Below are positions 31,098-39,387 of a stretch of DNA of 64,000 nt, in pieces. The stretch's first letter is position 1. Every line of letters begins with the position of its first letter. Both the position numbers and the translations under genes were made by a program. Source of the DNA: an uncultured Oscillospiraceae bacterium (lineage in GTDB: Bacteria > Bacillota > Clostridia > Oscillospirales > Oscillospiraceae); assembly GCA_934589145.1 (NCBI GenBank), contig CAKTNW010000001.1:1-64000 (forward strand). Reading direction: 5' to 3'. The notes under the pieces were generated by a model that ran no database searches, had not been told where the DNA came from, and saw only the letters and a list, made by a program, of their open reading frames with translations.

Positions 31098-32993
31098 TTA
31101 ACTCAATTTTGCCTGGCCGGTATAGAGCTGATAGTACCGGCCCTTCTCTTCCAGAAGCTGGGCGTGGTCGCCCCGCTCGATGATCTGTCCGTTCTCCAGC
31201 ACCAGGATGGCCTGGGCGTTGCGGACGGTGGACAGGCGGTGGGCGATGACGAACACCGTCCGGCCCTCCATCAGGGAGTCCATGCCCCGCTCGATCAGCG
31301 TCTCGGTGCGGGTGTCGATGGAGCTGGTGGCCTCGTCCAGGATCAGCACCGGGGGATCGGATACGGCGGCCCGGGCGATGGCCAGCAGCTGGCGCTCGCC
31401 CTGGCTCAGCCCAGCGCCGTCGCCGGTGATGACGGTGTCGTAGCCTTGGGGCAGGTGACGGATGAAGCCGTCGGCGTTGGCAAGTCTGGCGGCGGCACGG
31501 ATCTCCTCGTCAGTGGCGTCCAGCTTGCCGTAGCGGATGTTGTCGGCGATGGTGCCGGTGAACAGGTGGGTATCCTGCAGTACCATGCCCAGGGAGCGGC
31601 GCAGGGAGTCCTTGGCGATGTCCTTCACGTCGATGCCGTCGTAGGTGATGGTGCCCTCCTGGATGTCGTAGAAGCGGTTGATGAGGTTGGTGATGGTGGT
31701 CTTGCCCGCGCCGGTGGAGCCTACGAAGGCGATCTTCTGGCCGGGCTTGGCGAACAGGGATACATCGTGCAGCACCGTCTTTTCCCCGTCATAGGAGAAG
31801 GTCACATGGTCGAACCGCACGTCGCCCTTCAGCTCCACCAGCGTGCCGTCGGGCTTCTTCCAGGCCCAGCGGCCGGTGCGCTGAGTGGTCTCGGTCAGGG
31901 TGTCGCCGTCCTTTTCCACACGGACGATGACGGTCTTGCCCTCGTCGGTTTCCGGCTGGGCGTCCATGACGGCGAAGATGCGCTCGGCGCCCGCCGCGGC
32001 GGCCAGCAGCGTGTTCACCTGCTGGCTGATCTGGCCGATGGGCTGGCTCACCTGCTTGACGTACAGCAGATACGCGCCCAGAGAGCCCACGTCGAACATG
32101 CCGCCGATGGCCAGCAGGCCGCCCACGCAGCAGGTGACGGCGTAGTTGATCTTGCTGAGGTTGCCCATGGCGGGCATCATCATACCGGCATAGGCCTGGG
32201 CCGCCGTGGCGGCCTGGCGGTACTCGTCGTTGAGACCGGTGAACCGGTCGATGGCCTGCTTCTCGTGGTTAAAGACCTTGATGACCTTCTGGCCCTCGAT
32301 CATCTCCTCGATATAGCCGTTCACCGCGCCCAGTGCCGCCTGCTGCCGCTGGAAGTTCACCCGGCTGCGGCCGCCGATGACCTTCACCACGCCGCCCATC
32401 AGGGCCAGGAAGCCGAAGGTGATCAGCGTCAGCCACGGGTTCAGCACGATCATCATCAGCACCGTGCCCACAAAGGTCAGTACGTTGGAAATGATGCTGG
32501 CAAAGCTGCTGTTGAGCATCTCCGACACGGTGTCAATGTCGTTGGTGAAGCGGCTCATGAGGTCGCCGGACTGGTGCTGGTCATAGTAGCGGATGGGCAG
32601 GGCCTGCAGCCGGTCAAACAGATCCTGCCGGATGGCGGCCACCGTCCGCTGGGCCACGTGCACCATGATGCGGGCGTAGGCATAGGAGCATCCGGCGCTG
32701 AGGGCGAACAGTGCCGCCAGCACCACCAGCATCTTCAGAAGACCGGGGAAGTCGCCGGGGAGGATATAGTTGTTCAGAAGGGGCTTGAGCATATAGCTGG
32801 AAGCCACGCTGGCGGCGGAGCTGACGATCAGGCAGACAGCTACCAGCACCAGCGACGCCTTGTATCTGCCCACATAGGCCATCAGCTTCCGGAAGGTGCC
32901 CTTCATGTCCTTGGGCCGCTGGAAGCCGTGTCCGTTGGGGCCATGACCGTGTCCGCCGCCCCGGGGTGCTCTCGTCTTGTTGTCAGCCATCAA
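31098..32993 (-). CDS. ABC exporter half-transporter with canonical ATPase site
   Basis: A 631-residue fusion of a six-helix membrane domain (about 30-340) and an ATPase domain. Walker A is GSTGAGKTTI, the signature is LSQGERQLLAIARA, and Walker B with the catalytic Glu is VLILDEATSSID. The N-terminus is a Gly/His/Arg-rich tail. A roughly 35-residue extra segment with TLTETTQRTGRWAW lies between the membrane and ATPase domains. It pairs with the half-transporter encoded upstream, which has the degenerate site; the genes overlap by 11 bases. Such heterodimers export drugs, lipids or peptides. Confidence 0.93.
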   Translation of the reverse strand: MMADNKTRAPRGGGHGHGPNGHGFQRPKDMKGTFRKLMAYVGRYKASLVLVAVCLIVSSAASVASSYMLKPLLNNYILPGDFPGLLKMLVVLAALFALSAGCSYAYARIMVHVAQRTVAAIRQDLFDRLQALPIRYYDQHQSGDLMSRFTNDIDTVSEMLNSSFASIISNVLTFVGTVLMMIVLNPWLTLITFGFLALMGGVVKVIGGRSRVNFQRQQAALGAVNGYIEEMIEGQKVIKVFNHEKQAIDRFTGLNDEYRQAATAAQAYAGMMMPAMGNLSKINYAVTCCVGGLLAIGGMFDVGSLGAYLLYVKQVSQPIGQISQQVNTLLAAAAGAERIFAVMDAQPETDEGKTVIVRVEKDGDTLTETTQRTGRWAWKKPDGTLVELKGDVRFDHVTFSYDGEKTVLHDVSLFAKPGQKIAFVGSTGAGKTTITNLINRFYDIQEGTITYDGIDVKDIAKDSLRRSLGMVLQDTHLFTGTIADNIRYGKLDATDEEIRAAARLANADGFIRHLPQGYDTVITGDGAGLSQGERQLLAIARAAVSDPPVLILDEATSSIDTRTETLIERGMDSLMEGRTVFVIAHRLSTVRNAQAILVLENGQIIERGDHAQLLEEKGRYYQLYTGQAKLS

Positions 32994-34716
32994 TGCTCAC
33001 TCCTTCCTGCTGGGATTCATAGACCTCACGGTAGATATCGCAGCTTTCCATCAACTGCGCGTGGGTGCCCTGGCCCACGATGCGGCCGTCGTCCAGCACC
33101 AGGATCATGTCCGCGTCCATCACGGAGGTGACGCGCTGGGCGATGATCAGCTTGGTGGCGCCGGGCAGAGCCTCCTTCAGGGCGGCGCGGATCTTCGCGT
33201 CGGTGGCGGTATCCACGGCGGAGGTGCTGTCGTCCATGATCAGCACCCTGGGCCGCCGCAGGATGGCCCGTGCGATGCAAAGCCGCTGCTTCTGGCCGCC
33301 GGACACGTTGGTGCCGCCCTGCTCGATATGGGTGTCGTAGCCGTCGGGCATTTTCTCGATAAACTCGTCGGCGCAGGCCATGCGGCAGGCGTCGGCGATC
33401 TCCTGGTCGGTGGCGTCGGCCCGGCCCCACCGCAGGTTCTCCCGGATGGTACCGGAGAACAGGGTGTTCTTCTGCAGCACCATGGCGCAGCCGTCACGCA
33501 GCGCCTCCATGGTGTAGTCCTTTACGTTGTGGCCGCCTACATAGACGGCGCCCTCGTTGACCTCGTACAGGCGGGGGATCATGCTGACCAGCGTGGACTT
33601 GGCGCTGCCGGTGCCGCCCAGGATGCCCACCGTCATGCCGCTTTCGATGTGCAGGTCGATGTCGTTCAGGTTCCAGGCCTCCGCCGTGGGATGGTACTTG
33701 AAGAAAACGTGTTCAAAGCGGATGTCGCCGTTTTCCACGGTCAGGCTGCTGTCGGCCCGGTCGTCGGTGATCTCCGGCTGCTCCTCCAGCACCTCCTTGA
33801 TGCGCTTGCCGCAGGCGATGGCACGGGTCAGGATCATCAGCACCATGGACACCATCATCAGGGACATCAAAATCTCGCTGGCATAGGTGAAGAAGGCCAT
33901 CAGGTCGCCGGACAGAAGGGTGCCCTCCGCCACGTCGTGGCCGCCCAGCCACATGACCGACACGATGGTGCCGCCCATCAGCAGGATCATGATGGGCATG
34001 AACATCACCACAAAGCCGAAGGCACGCTCGGCGGTATCCCGCAGCTTGTCGTTGCGGCGGCGGAACTTCTCGGTCTCCTCGTCCTCACGGACGAAGGACT
34101 TCACCACCCGCACGGCGTTCAGATTCTCCTGCACCACCAGGTTCACGTCGTCGGTGGCGCTTTGCAGCGCGGTGAAGAAGGGCCCCACATAGCGGATGAC
34201 GATCACCACCGTGATCACCAGCAGGGGCACCACCACCAGAAAGACCTGGCTCAGGTCAAGGCTGATCTCCATGGCCTTGATGACGGCGGTGATCAGCATC
34301 ACCGGGGCGCGGATGCACATGCGCATGCCCATGAACAGCGTCATCTGCACCGACGACACGTCGTTGGTCAGCCGGGTGATAAGGCTGGCGGTGGAGAAAT
34401 GCTCGATATTGGCGAAGGAGAAGCGCTGTACCTGCTCATACTCCGCCTGGCGCACCTGGGCGCCGAAGCCCATGGACGCCTTGGCGGCGAACACCGCCGC
34501 GCCCACGCCGCCCAGCAGGGCCAGCAGCGCCAGCACCAGCATCTTCAGGCCCATCATCATGATATAGCGCCGGTCGCCGCTGGCGATGCCCACGTCCACG
34601 ATGTCGCTCATGACCTGGGGCAGCTCCAGTTCCAGCACCGCCTCGGCGATGGAGCAGATCACGCCCAGCAGTATCCATTGACGATAGCCCTTGGTAAAGG
34701 GAAAAAATGTTTTCAT
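32983..34716 (-). CDS. ABC exporter half-transporter with degenerate ATPase site
   Basis: A 577-residue half-transporter: six membrane helices to about 320, then the ATPase domain. Walker A is GGTGSAKSTL, the signature is VSGGQKQRLCIARAI, and Walker B reads VLIMDDSTSAVD, with Asp in place of the catalytic Glu. That substitution marks the non-hydrolysing site of heterodimeric exporters such as TM287/288 and BmrCD. It overlaps the MarR gene by four bases and the partner by 11, so the three are translated as a unit. The substrate is unknown; MarR control suggests a toxic small molecule. Confidence 0.93.
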   Translation of the reverse strand: MKTFFPFTKGYRQWILLGVICSIAEAVLELELPQVMSDIVDVGIASGDRRYIMMMGLKMLVLALLALLGGVGAAVFAAKASMGFGAQVRQAEYEQVQRFSFANIEHFSTASLITRLTNDVSSVQMTLFMGMRMCIRAPVMLITAVIKAMEISLDLSQVFLVVVPLLVITVVIVIRYVGPFFTALQSATDDVNLVVQENLNAVRVVKSFVREDEETEKFRRRNDKLRDTAERAFGFVVMFMPIMILLMGGTIVSVMWLGGHDVAEGTLLSGDLMAFFTYASEILMSLMMVSMVLMILTRAIACGKRIKEVLEEQPEITDDRADSSLTVENGDIRFEHVFFKYHPTAEAWNLNDIDLHIESGMTVGILGGTGSAKSTLVSMIPRLYEVNEGAVYVGGHNVKDYTMEALRDGCAMVLQKNTLFSGTIRENLRWGRADATDQEIADACRMACADEFIEKMPDGYDTHIEQGGTNVSGGQKQRLCIARAILRRPRVLIMDDSTSAVDTATDAKIRAALKEALPGATKLIIAQRVTSVMDADMILVLDDGRIVGQGTHAQLMESCDIYREVYESQQEGVSIDG

Positions 34717-35171
34717 TCTGTGTCCTCCTGTGTCTCGCTGAGATTATCCGCCACCCGCAGCAGCAGCCGGCGCAGCACGGCCTTCTCCTCGTCGGAAAAG
34801 CCCTGCCCCGCCCGGGCGTTCACCTGGTCGGCAATGGCGCAGAACTGGGCATAGAACTGCCGTCCCGCGTCGGTCAGGGCCAGGATGCGGCAGCGTCCGT
34901 CGCTGCGGCTGGTCTGGCGGCGCACCAGGCCCTTCTCCTCCAGCCGTCCCACGATGCCGCTGGCGGTGGAGGGCTTTACCATCAGGTGCTCCTCCAGCAT
35001 CCGCTGGTTCACCTCGCCCTCGGCCTCCTGTAAAAAGGTCAGCGTTCGGCACTGCATGGGGGAGACGTCGTACTGCCGCAGCATTTTGGTCATCAGCCGG
35101 TGCATCTGGTGGTCGCAATAGCCCATCAGAAGGCCGATCTGCGTGGCCTCGTGAATATCCCGGCATCCCAT
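34713..35171 (-). CDS. MarR-family transcriptional regulator
   Basis: A 152-residue winged-helix repressor: MLEEHLMVKPSTASGIVGRLEEKGLV is the recognition helix region near 65-90, followed by the wing RRQTSRSDGRCRILALTDAG. MarR proteins dimerise and release DNA when they bind phenolic or other small ligands. It is the first gene of the exporter operon, and its own promoter carries two palindromes (35206-35235), so it most likely represses itself and the exporter. Confidence 0.92.
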   Translation of the reverse strand: MGCRDIHEATQIGLLMGYCDHQMHRLMTKMLRQYDVSPMQCRTLTFLQEAEGEVNQRMLEEHLMVKPSTASGIVGRLEEKGLVRRQTSRSDGRCRILALTDAGRQFYAQFCAIADQVNARAGQGFSDEEKAVLRRLLLRVADNLSETQEDTE

Positions 35172-35205
35172 GGCGATCCCTCCTTTGCGAATATGATTTT
35201 AAATA

Positions 35206-35235
35206 TTTAGCATGCTAAAAATTAGCACGCTAAAT
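35206..35235. promoter_or_regulatory. Two palindromic operators of the MarR-exporter operon
   Basis: TTTAGCATGCTAAA (35206-35219) and ATTAGCACGCTAAAT (35221-35235) are back-to-back palindromes sharing TTAGCAnGCTAA, a typical MarR site. They lie on or just after the -10 box of the promoter at 35234-35262, where binding would block initiation. Confidence 0.82.
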
Positions 35236-35262
35236 ACTACCACAACCATTTTAAATCGTCAA
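35234..35262 (-). promoter_or_regulatory. Promoter of the MarR-exporter operon
   Basis: On the minus strand TTGACG (35262-35257), a 17-base spacer and TAGTAT (35239-35234) stand about 60 bases before the MarR start. Confidence 0.75.
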
Positions 35263-35401
35263 GAGGAAGTATCCCAAGGCCCTGTGAACAATTTGTGAAT
35301 TCTTTGTCATACTCGTTGACTTCCGCCCCTTGCTGTTGTATAGTAGCATCAGACAAAGAAAGTATCGTTTTTTCACATTGTTATTCTCTCTCTCCTTTCA
35401 T

Positions 35402-35437
35402 AAAAAAGCAGAGGCTGCAAACGGCCTCTGCTTTTTT
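35402..35437. terminator. Bidirectional terminator in the MarR-tatD gap
   Basis: AAAAAAGCAGAGGC pairs with GCCTCTGCTTTTTT around TGCAAACG. Confidence 0.85.
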
Positions 35438-35543
35438 GCGTGCTCTTGCTTTTTACATAAGGAGAAGAGGCATAATACGATATTATCATGCAATGCGTAT
35501 CCGAAAATATGTCGCAGTCTGTATAATAAATGAATATCTATTA

Positions 35544-35583
35544 TAAAAATAACCCGCATACGCCAGTATGCGGGTTATTTTTA
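35544..35583. terminator. Bidirectional terminator after tatD
   Basis: The long AT-ended stem AAAAATAACCCGCATAC pairs with GTATGCGGGTTATTTTT around GCCA. It ends about 60 bases from the tatD stop. Confidence 0.85.
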
Positions 35584-35644
35584 TAATGCAAACAAATAGC
35601 GCAAGAAAAAACGACAATTTTTCCAAGAATAGCGAAAAACGACA

Positions 35645-36403
35645 CTATTTTACAATATTAAACAATCGTTTACCATTGTTTTCCGTGAGCTCTGCCATCT
35701 CCTCGGTGGTCATTCCCTTGAGCTGGGCCAGCTTTTCGGCAATGTAGAGGACGTTGCGGGAGTCGTTGCGCTTGCCCCGCATGGGGACGGGGGACATATA
35801 GGGGGAATCCGTCTCAATGAGGATGCGATCCAGGGGCGCCATCTCCGCCACCTCCACCGTCTTGCGGGCGTTCTTGTAGGTGACGGGGCCGTCGAAGCCC
35901 AGGTACCAGCCCAGCGCCAGCAGCTCTTTCGCCATCTCTACGCTGCCGGAGTAGCAGTGGAACACGCCCTGCAGGGCGGGGTACTCCTTGACGATGGCCA
36001 GGGAGTCGCCGTGGGCCTCACGGTCGTGGACGATCACCGGCAGATCCAATTCCAACGCCAACTCCAGTTGGGCGCGGAACACCTGCTGCTGGAATTCCCG
36101 GGGCGGGTTCTCCGCCCAGTAGTAGTCCAGACCGATCTCGCCGATGGCTACCACCTTGGGCTGTTGGGCCAGGCGGCGCAGGACGTCGATGTGCTCCGGC
36201 AGGAAGTCGCCGCAGTTCTCCGGATGGATGCCCACAGCGGCGTAGACGTTGGGGTGCCGGGCCGCCAGATCGACAGCCGCCTGAGAGGACGCCAGCGTGC
36301 AGCCGGGATCTACGATCAGGCCGCCGAAGGCGGCGATCACCGTGTCGCGGTCAGCGTCAAAGGCCTCGTCGTCATAGTGGGCGTGGGTGTCGAACAGCGT
36401 CAT
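35645..36403 (-). CDS. TatD-family metal-dependent hydrolase
   Basis: A 252-residue TIM-barrel enzyme. Metal ligands are in FDTHAHYDD (His-x-His near 6-8), the Glu of IGEIGLDYYW near 90, His of VIVHDREA near 126, and Asp of IETDSPYMSP near 203. TatD proteins act as 3'-5' DNA exonucleases or deoxyaminoacyl-tRNA hydrolases; the exact role in clostridia is not settled. The start overlaps the upstream monooxygenase-fold gene by four bases. metG lies further upstream, matching the frequent metG-tatD gene order. Confidence 0.93.
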   Translation of the reverse strand: MTLFDTHAHYDDEAFDADRDTVIAAFGGLIVDPGCTLASSQAAVDLAARHPNVYAAVGIHPENCGDFLPEHIDVLRRLAQQPKVVAIGEIGLDYYWAENPPREFQQQVFRAQLELALELDLPVIVHDREAHGDSLAIVKEYPALQGVFHCYSGSVEMAKELLALGWYLGFDGPVTYKNARKTVEVAEMAPLDRILIETDSPYMSPVPMRGKRNDSRNVLYIAEKLAQLKGMTTEEMAELTENNGKRLFNIVK

Positions 36404-36687
36404 ACCAGCTGTACCTTGCCCATCTCGGTGTCGTCGATGTACTGGGCCTTCAGCTCACGCAGGCGGGTCATGTGGGGCTGCTGCATGTGGATGCGCTGGT
36501 GCTCCTCGGTCTCCCACTGCTCGATCAGCAGCACCACGTTCTCCTCCTGGGCGGAGAAGTAGTAGTCATAGCGGATGCAGCCCTCCTCGGCCCGGATGGT
36601 GGTCAGGATGCCCTCGGACACGATGTCGCGGACGTAGTTCTCGCGGCAACCGGGCTTTGCGGTGTATTTCACATATAGTGTCAGCAT
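36400..36687 (-). CDS. Antibiotic biosynthesis monooxygenase (ABM)-fold protein
   Basis: A 95-residue dimeric ferredoxin-like-fold protein: MLTLYVKYTAKPGCREN, then EEGCIRYDYYFSAQEE and VVLLIEQWETEEHQRIH, the standard YgiN/ABM pattern with the conserved His near 66. Members oxidise quinones or are enzymes of unknown substrate. It sits between metG and tatD with a four-base overlap onto tatD. Its ribosome site AAAGGAG lies inside the 3' arm of an 18-bp hairpin (36692-36735), so its translation may be repressed or controlled. Confidence 0.88.
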   Translation of the reverse strand: MLTLYVKYTAKPGCRENYVRDIVSEGILTTIRAEEGCIRYDYYFSAQEENVVLLIEQWETEEHQRIHMQQPHMTRLRELKAQYIDDTEMGKVQLV

Positions 36688-36691
36688 TAAA

Positions 36692-36735
36692 AATCACGCT
36701 CCTTTGCGCCTATTGTAGCGCAAAGGAGCGTGATT
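36692..36735 (-). promoter_or_regulatory. 18-bp perfect hairpin that masks the ABM gene ribosome site
   Basis: AATCACGCTCCTTTGCGC (36692-36709) and its exact complement (36718-36735) enclose eight bases. On the minus strand the second arm carries AAAGGAG, then TTTTTA, then the ATG. It could be the terminator of metG, a ribosome-site lock, or both. Confidence 0.7.
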
Positions 36736-36784
36736 GTCCATATAAGTTTAGGGTTTGACGAAGTACGATGCTGCGCTCCGCTTT

Positions 36785-36890
36785 TTTGTAGGGGCCGATG
36801 CCCTCATCGGCCCGCACGGTTTACGAGGACTCTTCCTGTATACGGCGGGGCGATGTGGGCATCGCCCCCTACGAAATGTCAAGGGATCGT
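36785..36890. repeat. Short palindromic repeat pair (CCTACGAAAT family)
   Basis: GTAGGGGCCGATGCCCTCATCGGCCC and, downstream, GGGGCGATGTGGGCATCGCCCC followed by CCTACGAAATG. The two palindromes have different arms but the same plan, and match the blocks at 6480, 45845, 51913, 52036 and 63618. No gene lies here. Confidence 0.65.
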
Positions 36891-36901
36891 TTTCAAACCG
36901 T

Positions 36902-38866
36902 TCAGCAGAGCTTGGCACCTGCGGGGACGCTGTCGTCAATGAGCATCAGGTTTACCTTCTCCTCGCCCTTCTCCTTGTGGACGGCGGAGATCAGCATGCC
37001 GTTGCTGGGAATGCCCATCATCTTGCGGGGCGGCAGGTTCAGGATGGCCACGGCGGTCTTGCCGATGAGATCCTCCGGCTCATAGTAATGGTGGATGCCG
37101 GAGACGATGATGCGGTCGGTGCCGGAGCCATCGTCCAGGGTGAACTTCAGCAGCTTATCGGACTTCTTCACCGCTTCGCAGTTCTTGATTTTCACGGCGC
37201 GGAAATCGGACTTCAGGAAGGTGTCAAAGTCCACCTCCTGCTCCACATAGGGCTCCAGCTCGATGGCGGGCAGGGCAGCCTTCTTCTGGGCCTCCTGCAT
37301 GGCGTTCAGCTCCGCCAGGGCCTTCTCGGTGTCCACGCGGGGGAACAGATTCTCGCCCTTGGCCACCTGTACCTCGGCGGACAGGGTGCCCCAGACGTTG
37401 GCCTTCTCCCAGGTGTGATCCTCGGCGGAGGCGCCGATCTTCACGAAGATCTTGTCGCAGCTCTCGGGCATCACGGGGGTCAGCAGGGTGGTGCAGACGC
37501 GGATGGTCTCCAGCAGGTTATAGAGGACGGTGGCCAGACGGGCGCGCTTGGTCTCGTCCTTGCCCAGCACCCAGGGCGCCGTCTCGTCGATATACTTGTT
37601 GGCCCGGTCGATGACCTTGAACACCTCGTCGATGCCGTTCTGGAGCTGCAGCTTCTCCATCTCGGCCTCGTAGCGGTCGCGGAGGCCGCAGACGGTGGCC
37701 TTCAGATCGTCGTCCTCGGGGGCGTCCTCCCGGTCGGCGGGCAGCTTGCCGCCGAAGTACTTCTCCACCATGCCGGTGGTGCGGCTGACCAGATTGCCCA
37801 GCTTGTTGGCCAGGTCGGTGTTGATGGTGGAGATCAGCAGCTCGTTGGAGAAGTTGCCGTCGGAGCCGAAGGGGAAGGTGCGCAGCAGGAAGAAGCGCAG
37901 GGCGTCCACGCCGAACATCTCGGACAGGGCGTAGGGATCGACCACATTGCCCTTGGACTTGGACATCTTGCCGCCGTCGATCACCAGCCAGCCGTGGCCG
38001 TACACATGCTTGGGCAGGGGCAGGCCCATGCTCATCAGCATGGCGGGCCAGATGATGGAGTGGAAGCGGACGATCTCCTTGCCCACGATGTGGTAATCGG
38101 CGGGCCAATAGCGGTCGAAATCGTTGTAGCGGTCGTTATACAGGCCCATGGCGGTGGCGTAGTTGAACAGGGCATCCACCCAGACGTACACCACATGGCC
38201 CGGGTCAAAGTCCACGGGGATGCCCCAGGAGAAGCTGGTGCGGCTGACGCACAGATCCTCCAGGCCGGGCTTGATGAAGTTATTGACCATTTCGTTGACG
38301 CGGGTGCGGGGCTGCAGGAAGTCGGTGTCCTCCAGCAGGTGCTGCACTTTATCGGCGTACTTGCTCAGGCGGAAGAAGTAGGCCTCCTCCTCGGCGTCGT
38401 GAACCTCACGACCGCAGTCGGGGCACTTGCCGTCTACCAGCTGGCTCTCGGTCCAGAAGCTCTCGCAGGGAGTGCAGTACTTGCCCTTATAGGCGCCCTT
38501 GTAGATGTCACCGTTTTCGTACATCTTCCGGAATACCTTCTGAATGGCCTCCACATGGTAGTCGTCGGTGGTGCGGATGAAGCGGTCGTTGGAGATGTTC
38601 ATGAGCTTCCACAGATCACGAACGCCGCGAGGGCCGTCCACAATGCGGTCCACGAAGGCCTGGGGGGTCATGCCGGCCTCCTGGGCCTTGGTCTCGATCT
38701 TCTGGCCGTGCTCGTCGGTGCCGGTCAGGAACATGACATCGTAGCCCTGCAGACGCTTATAGCGGGCGATGGCGTCGGTGGCCACGGTGCAGTAGCTGTG
38801 GCCGATGTGCAGCTTGTCAGAGGGGTAATAAATAGGTGTGGTGATATAGAACTTTTTCTTTTCCAT
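36902..38866 (-). CDS. metG: Methionyl-tRNA synthetase
   Basis: A 654-residue class I synthetase charging tRNA-Met. The HIGH motif is in PSDKLHIGHSY near 15-25, KMSKS is in GGKMSKSKGN near 298-307, and a zinc knuckle (CTPCESFW ... KCPDCG) lies near 127-150. The C-terminal 100 residues are the EMAP/Trbp111-like tRNA-binding domain (VDFDTFLKSDFRAVKI onward), which makes the dimer. A methionine-specific T-box leader and a sigma-A promoter precede it, so expression rises when uncharged tRNA-Met accumulates. The ABM and tatD genes follow. Confidence 0.97.
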   Translation of the reverse strand: MEKKKFYITTPIYYPSDKLHIGHSYCTVATDAIARYKRLQGYDVMFLTGTDEHGQKIETKAQEAGMTPQAFVDRIVDGPRGVRDLWKLMNISNDRFIRTTDDYHVEAIQKVFRKMYENGDIYKGAYKGKYCTPCESFWTESQLVDGKCPDCGREVHDAEEEAYFFRLSKYADKVQHLLEDTDFLQPRTRVNEMVNNFIKPGLEDLCVSRTSFSWGIPVDFDPGHVVYVWVDALFNYATAMGLYNDRYNDFDRYWPADYHIVGKEIVRFHSIIWPAMLMSMGLPLPKHVYGHGWLVIDGGKMSKSKGNVVDPYALSEMFGVDALRFFLLRTFPFGSDGNFSNELLISTINTDLANKLGNLVSRTTGMVEKYFGGKLPADREDAPEDDDLKATVCGLRDRYEAEMEKLQLQNGIDEVFKVIDRANKYIDETAPWVLGKDETKRARLATVLYNLLETIRVCTTLLTPVMPESCDKIFVKIGASAEDHTWEKANVWGTLSAEVQVAKGENLFPRVDTEKALAELNAMQEAQKKAALPAIELEPYVEQEVDFDTFLKSDFRAVKIKNCEAVKKSDKLLKFTLDDGSGTDRIIVSGIHHYYEPEDLIGKTAVAILNLPPRKMMGIPSNGMLISAVHKEKGEEKVNLMLIDDSVPAGAKLC

Positions 38867-38949
38867 GGGGATATCTCTCCTTTTCCGCCGCCCCGAATGG
38901 AAGGACGGCTTAAAATATTATTTTTCCTGCTTTTTCCGGGGATATACAA

Positions 38950-39220
38950 ATAAAAAAACGCCCCTGACATACGTCAAGGGCGACTTTCACTTTATCGCGG
39001 TACCACCTTGCTTCGCCCCGGCCTCGCGGCCAAAGCCTTATAGAGTGCCATCACACTCCCGCGCGGTAACGGGCGCTTCCCGTCCCGGCCTGAGGGATCT
39101 CCCGTTCGGCCGGACAGCTCCGGAGCCATGTTCGCCGGTTTCCTCCGCGCCCGCTTTCACCTTTCCGGGCTCTCTTGTGGCGATATCTGCCGGTTACTCT
39201 CTCTTTCATCGCTTTTTGAT
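38950..39220 (-). promoter_or_regulatory. T-box riboswitch of metG (Met specifier)
   Basis: On the minus strand the leader opens with Stem I (GAAAGAGAGAGTAACCGG, the AGAGAGTA loop), has the specifier ATG in the loop GAACATGGCTCC, and ends with the T-box AAGGTGGTACCGCG. A terminator follows: CGCCCTTGACGTATGTCAGGGGCG with seven T's. Uncharged tRNA-Met binding should favour the antiterminator and let transcription reach metG. Confidence 0.93.
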
Positions 39221-39243
39221 GTATTTTCGGTGCATTTTTTGGT

Positions 39244-39272
39244 ATCATACTCCAAAATGTAGACTTTGTCAA
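39244..39272 (-). promoter_or_regulatory. Promoter of the metG T-box transcript
   Basis: Consensus TTGACA (39272-39267), a 17-base spacer and TATGAT (39249-39244) on the minus strand. Confidence 0.85.
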
Positions 39273-39304
39273 CCATCATCGCGGTTTTCTGTGTAAATTC
39301 ACGC

Positions 39305-39333
39305 TTTACAGCGGGAAAAAAGTTTTGTATAAT
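39305..39333 (+). promoter_or_regulatory. Promoter of buk
   Basis: TTTACA (39305-39310), a 17-base spacer and a perfect TATAAT (39328-39333), 54 bases before the ATG. It is divergent from the metG promoter. Confidence 0.82.
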
Positions 39334-39387
39334 ATGGGTTGGAAATTTTTTATGGTGGCGAATTACCATACACAGGAGGAACAAAAA

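Larger units (their letters stand above)
35263..35643. other. Gene-poor AT-rich intergenic stretch with two terminators
   Basis: About 380 bases between the divergent-facing MarR promoter and the end of tatD. Apart from terminators at 35402 and 35544 I see no gene: short open frames have no ribosome site. It is unusually AT-rich for this genome. A promoter-like TTGACT...TATAGT pair near 35317-35345 points right and ends at the first terminator, so a short untranslated transcript is possible. Confidence 0.45.

Noticed and set aside
31044..34854. Two long plus-strand frames opposite the ABC exporter genes
   Set aside because: They are antisense to strongly supported ABC genes; their His/Gly/Ala-rich product is typical of shadow translation.
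36755..38953. A 732-codon plus-strand frame over metG
   Set aside because: It is antisense to metG, which has HIGH, KMSKS and a T-box.
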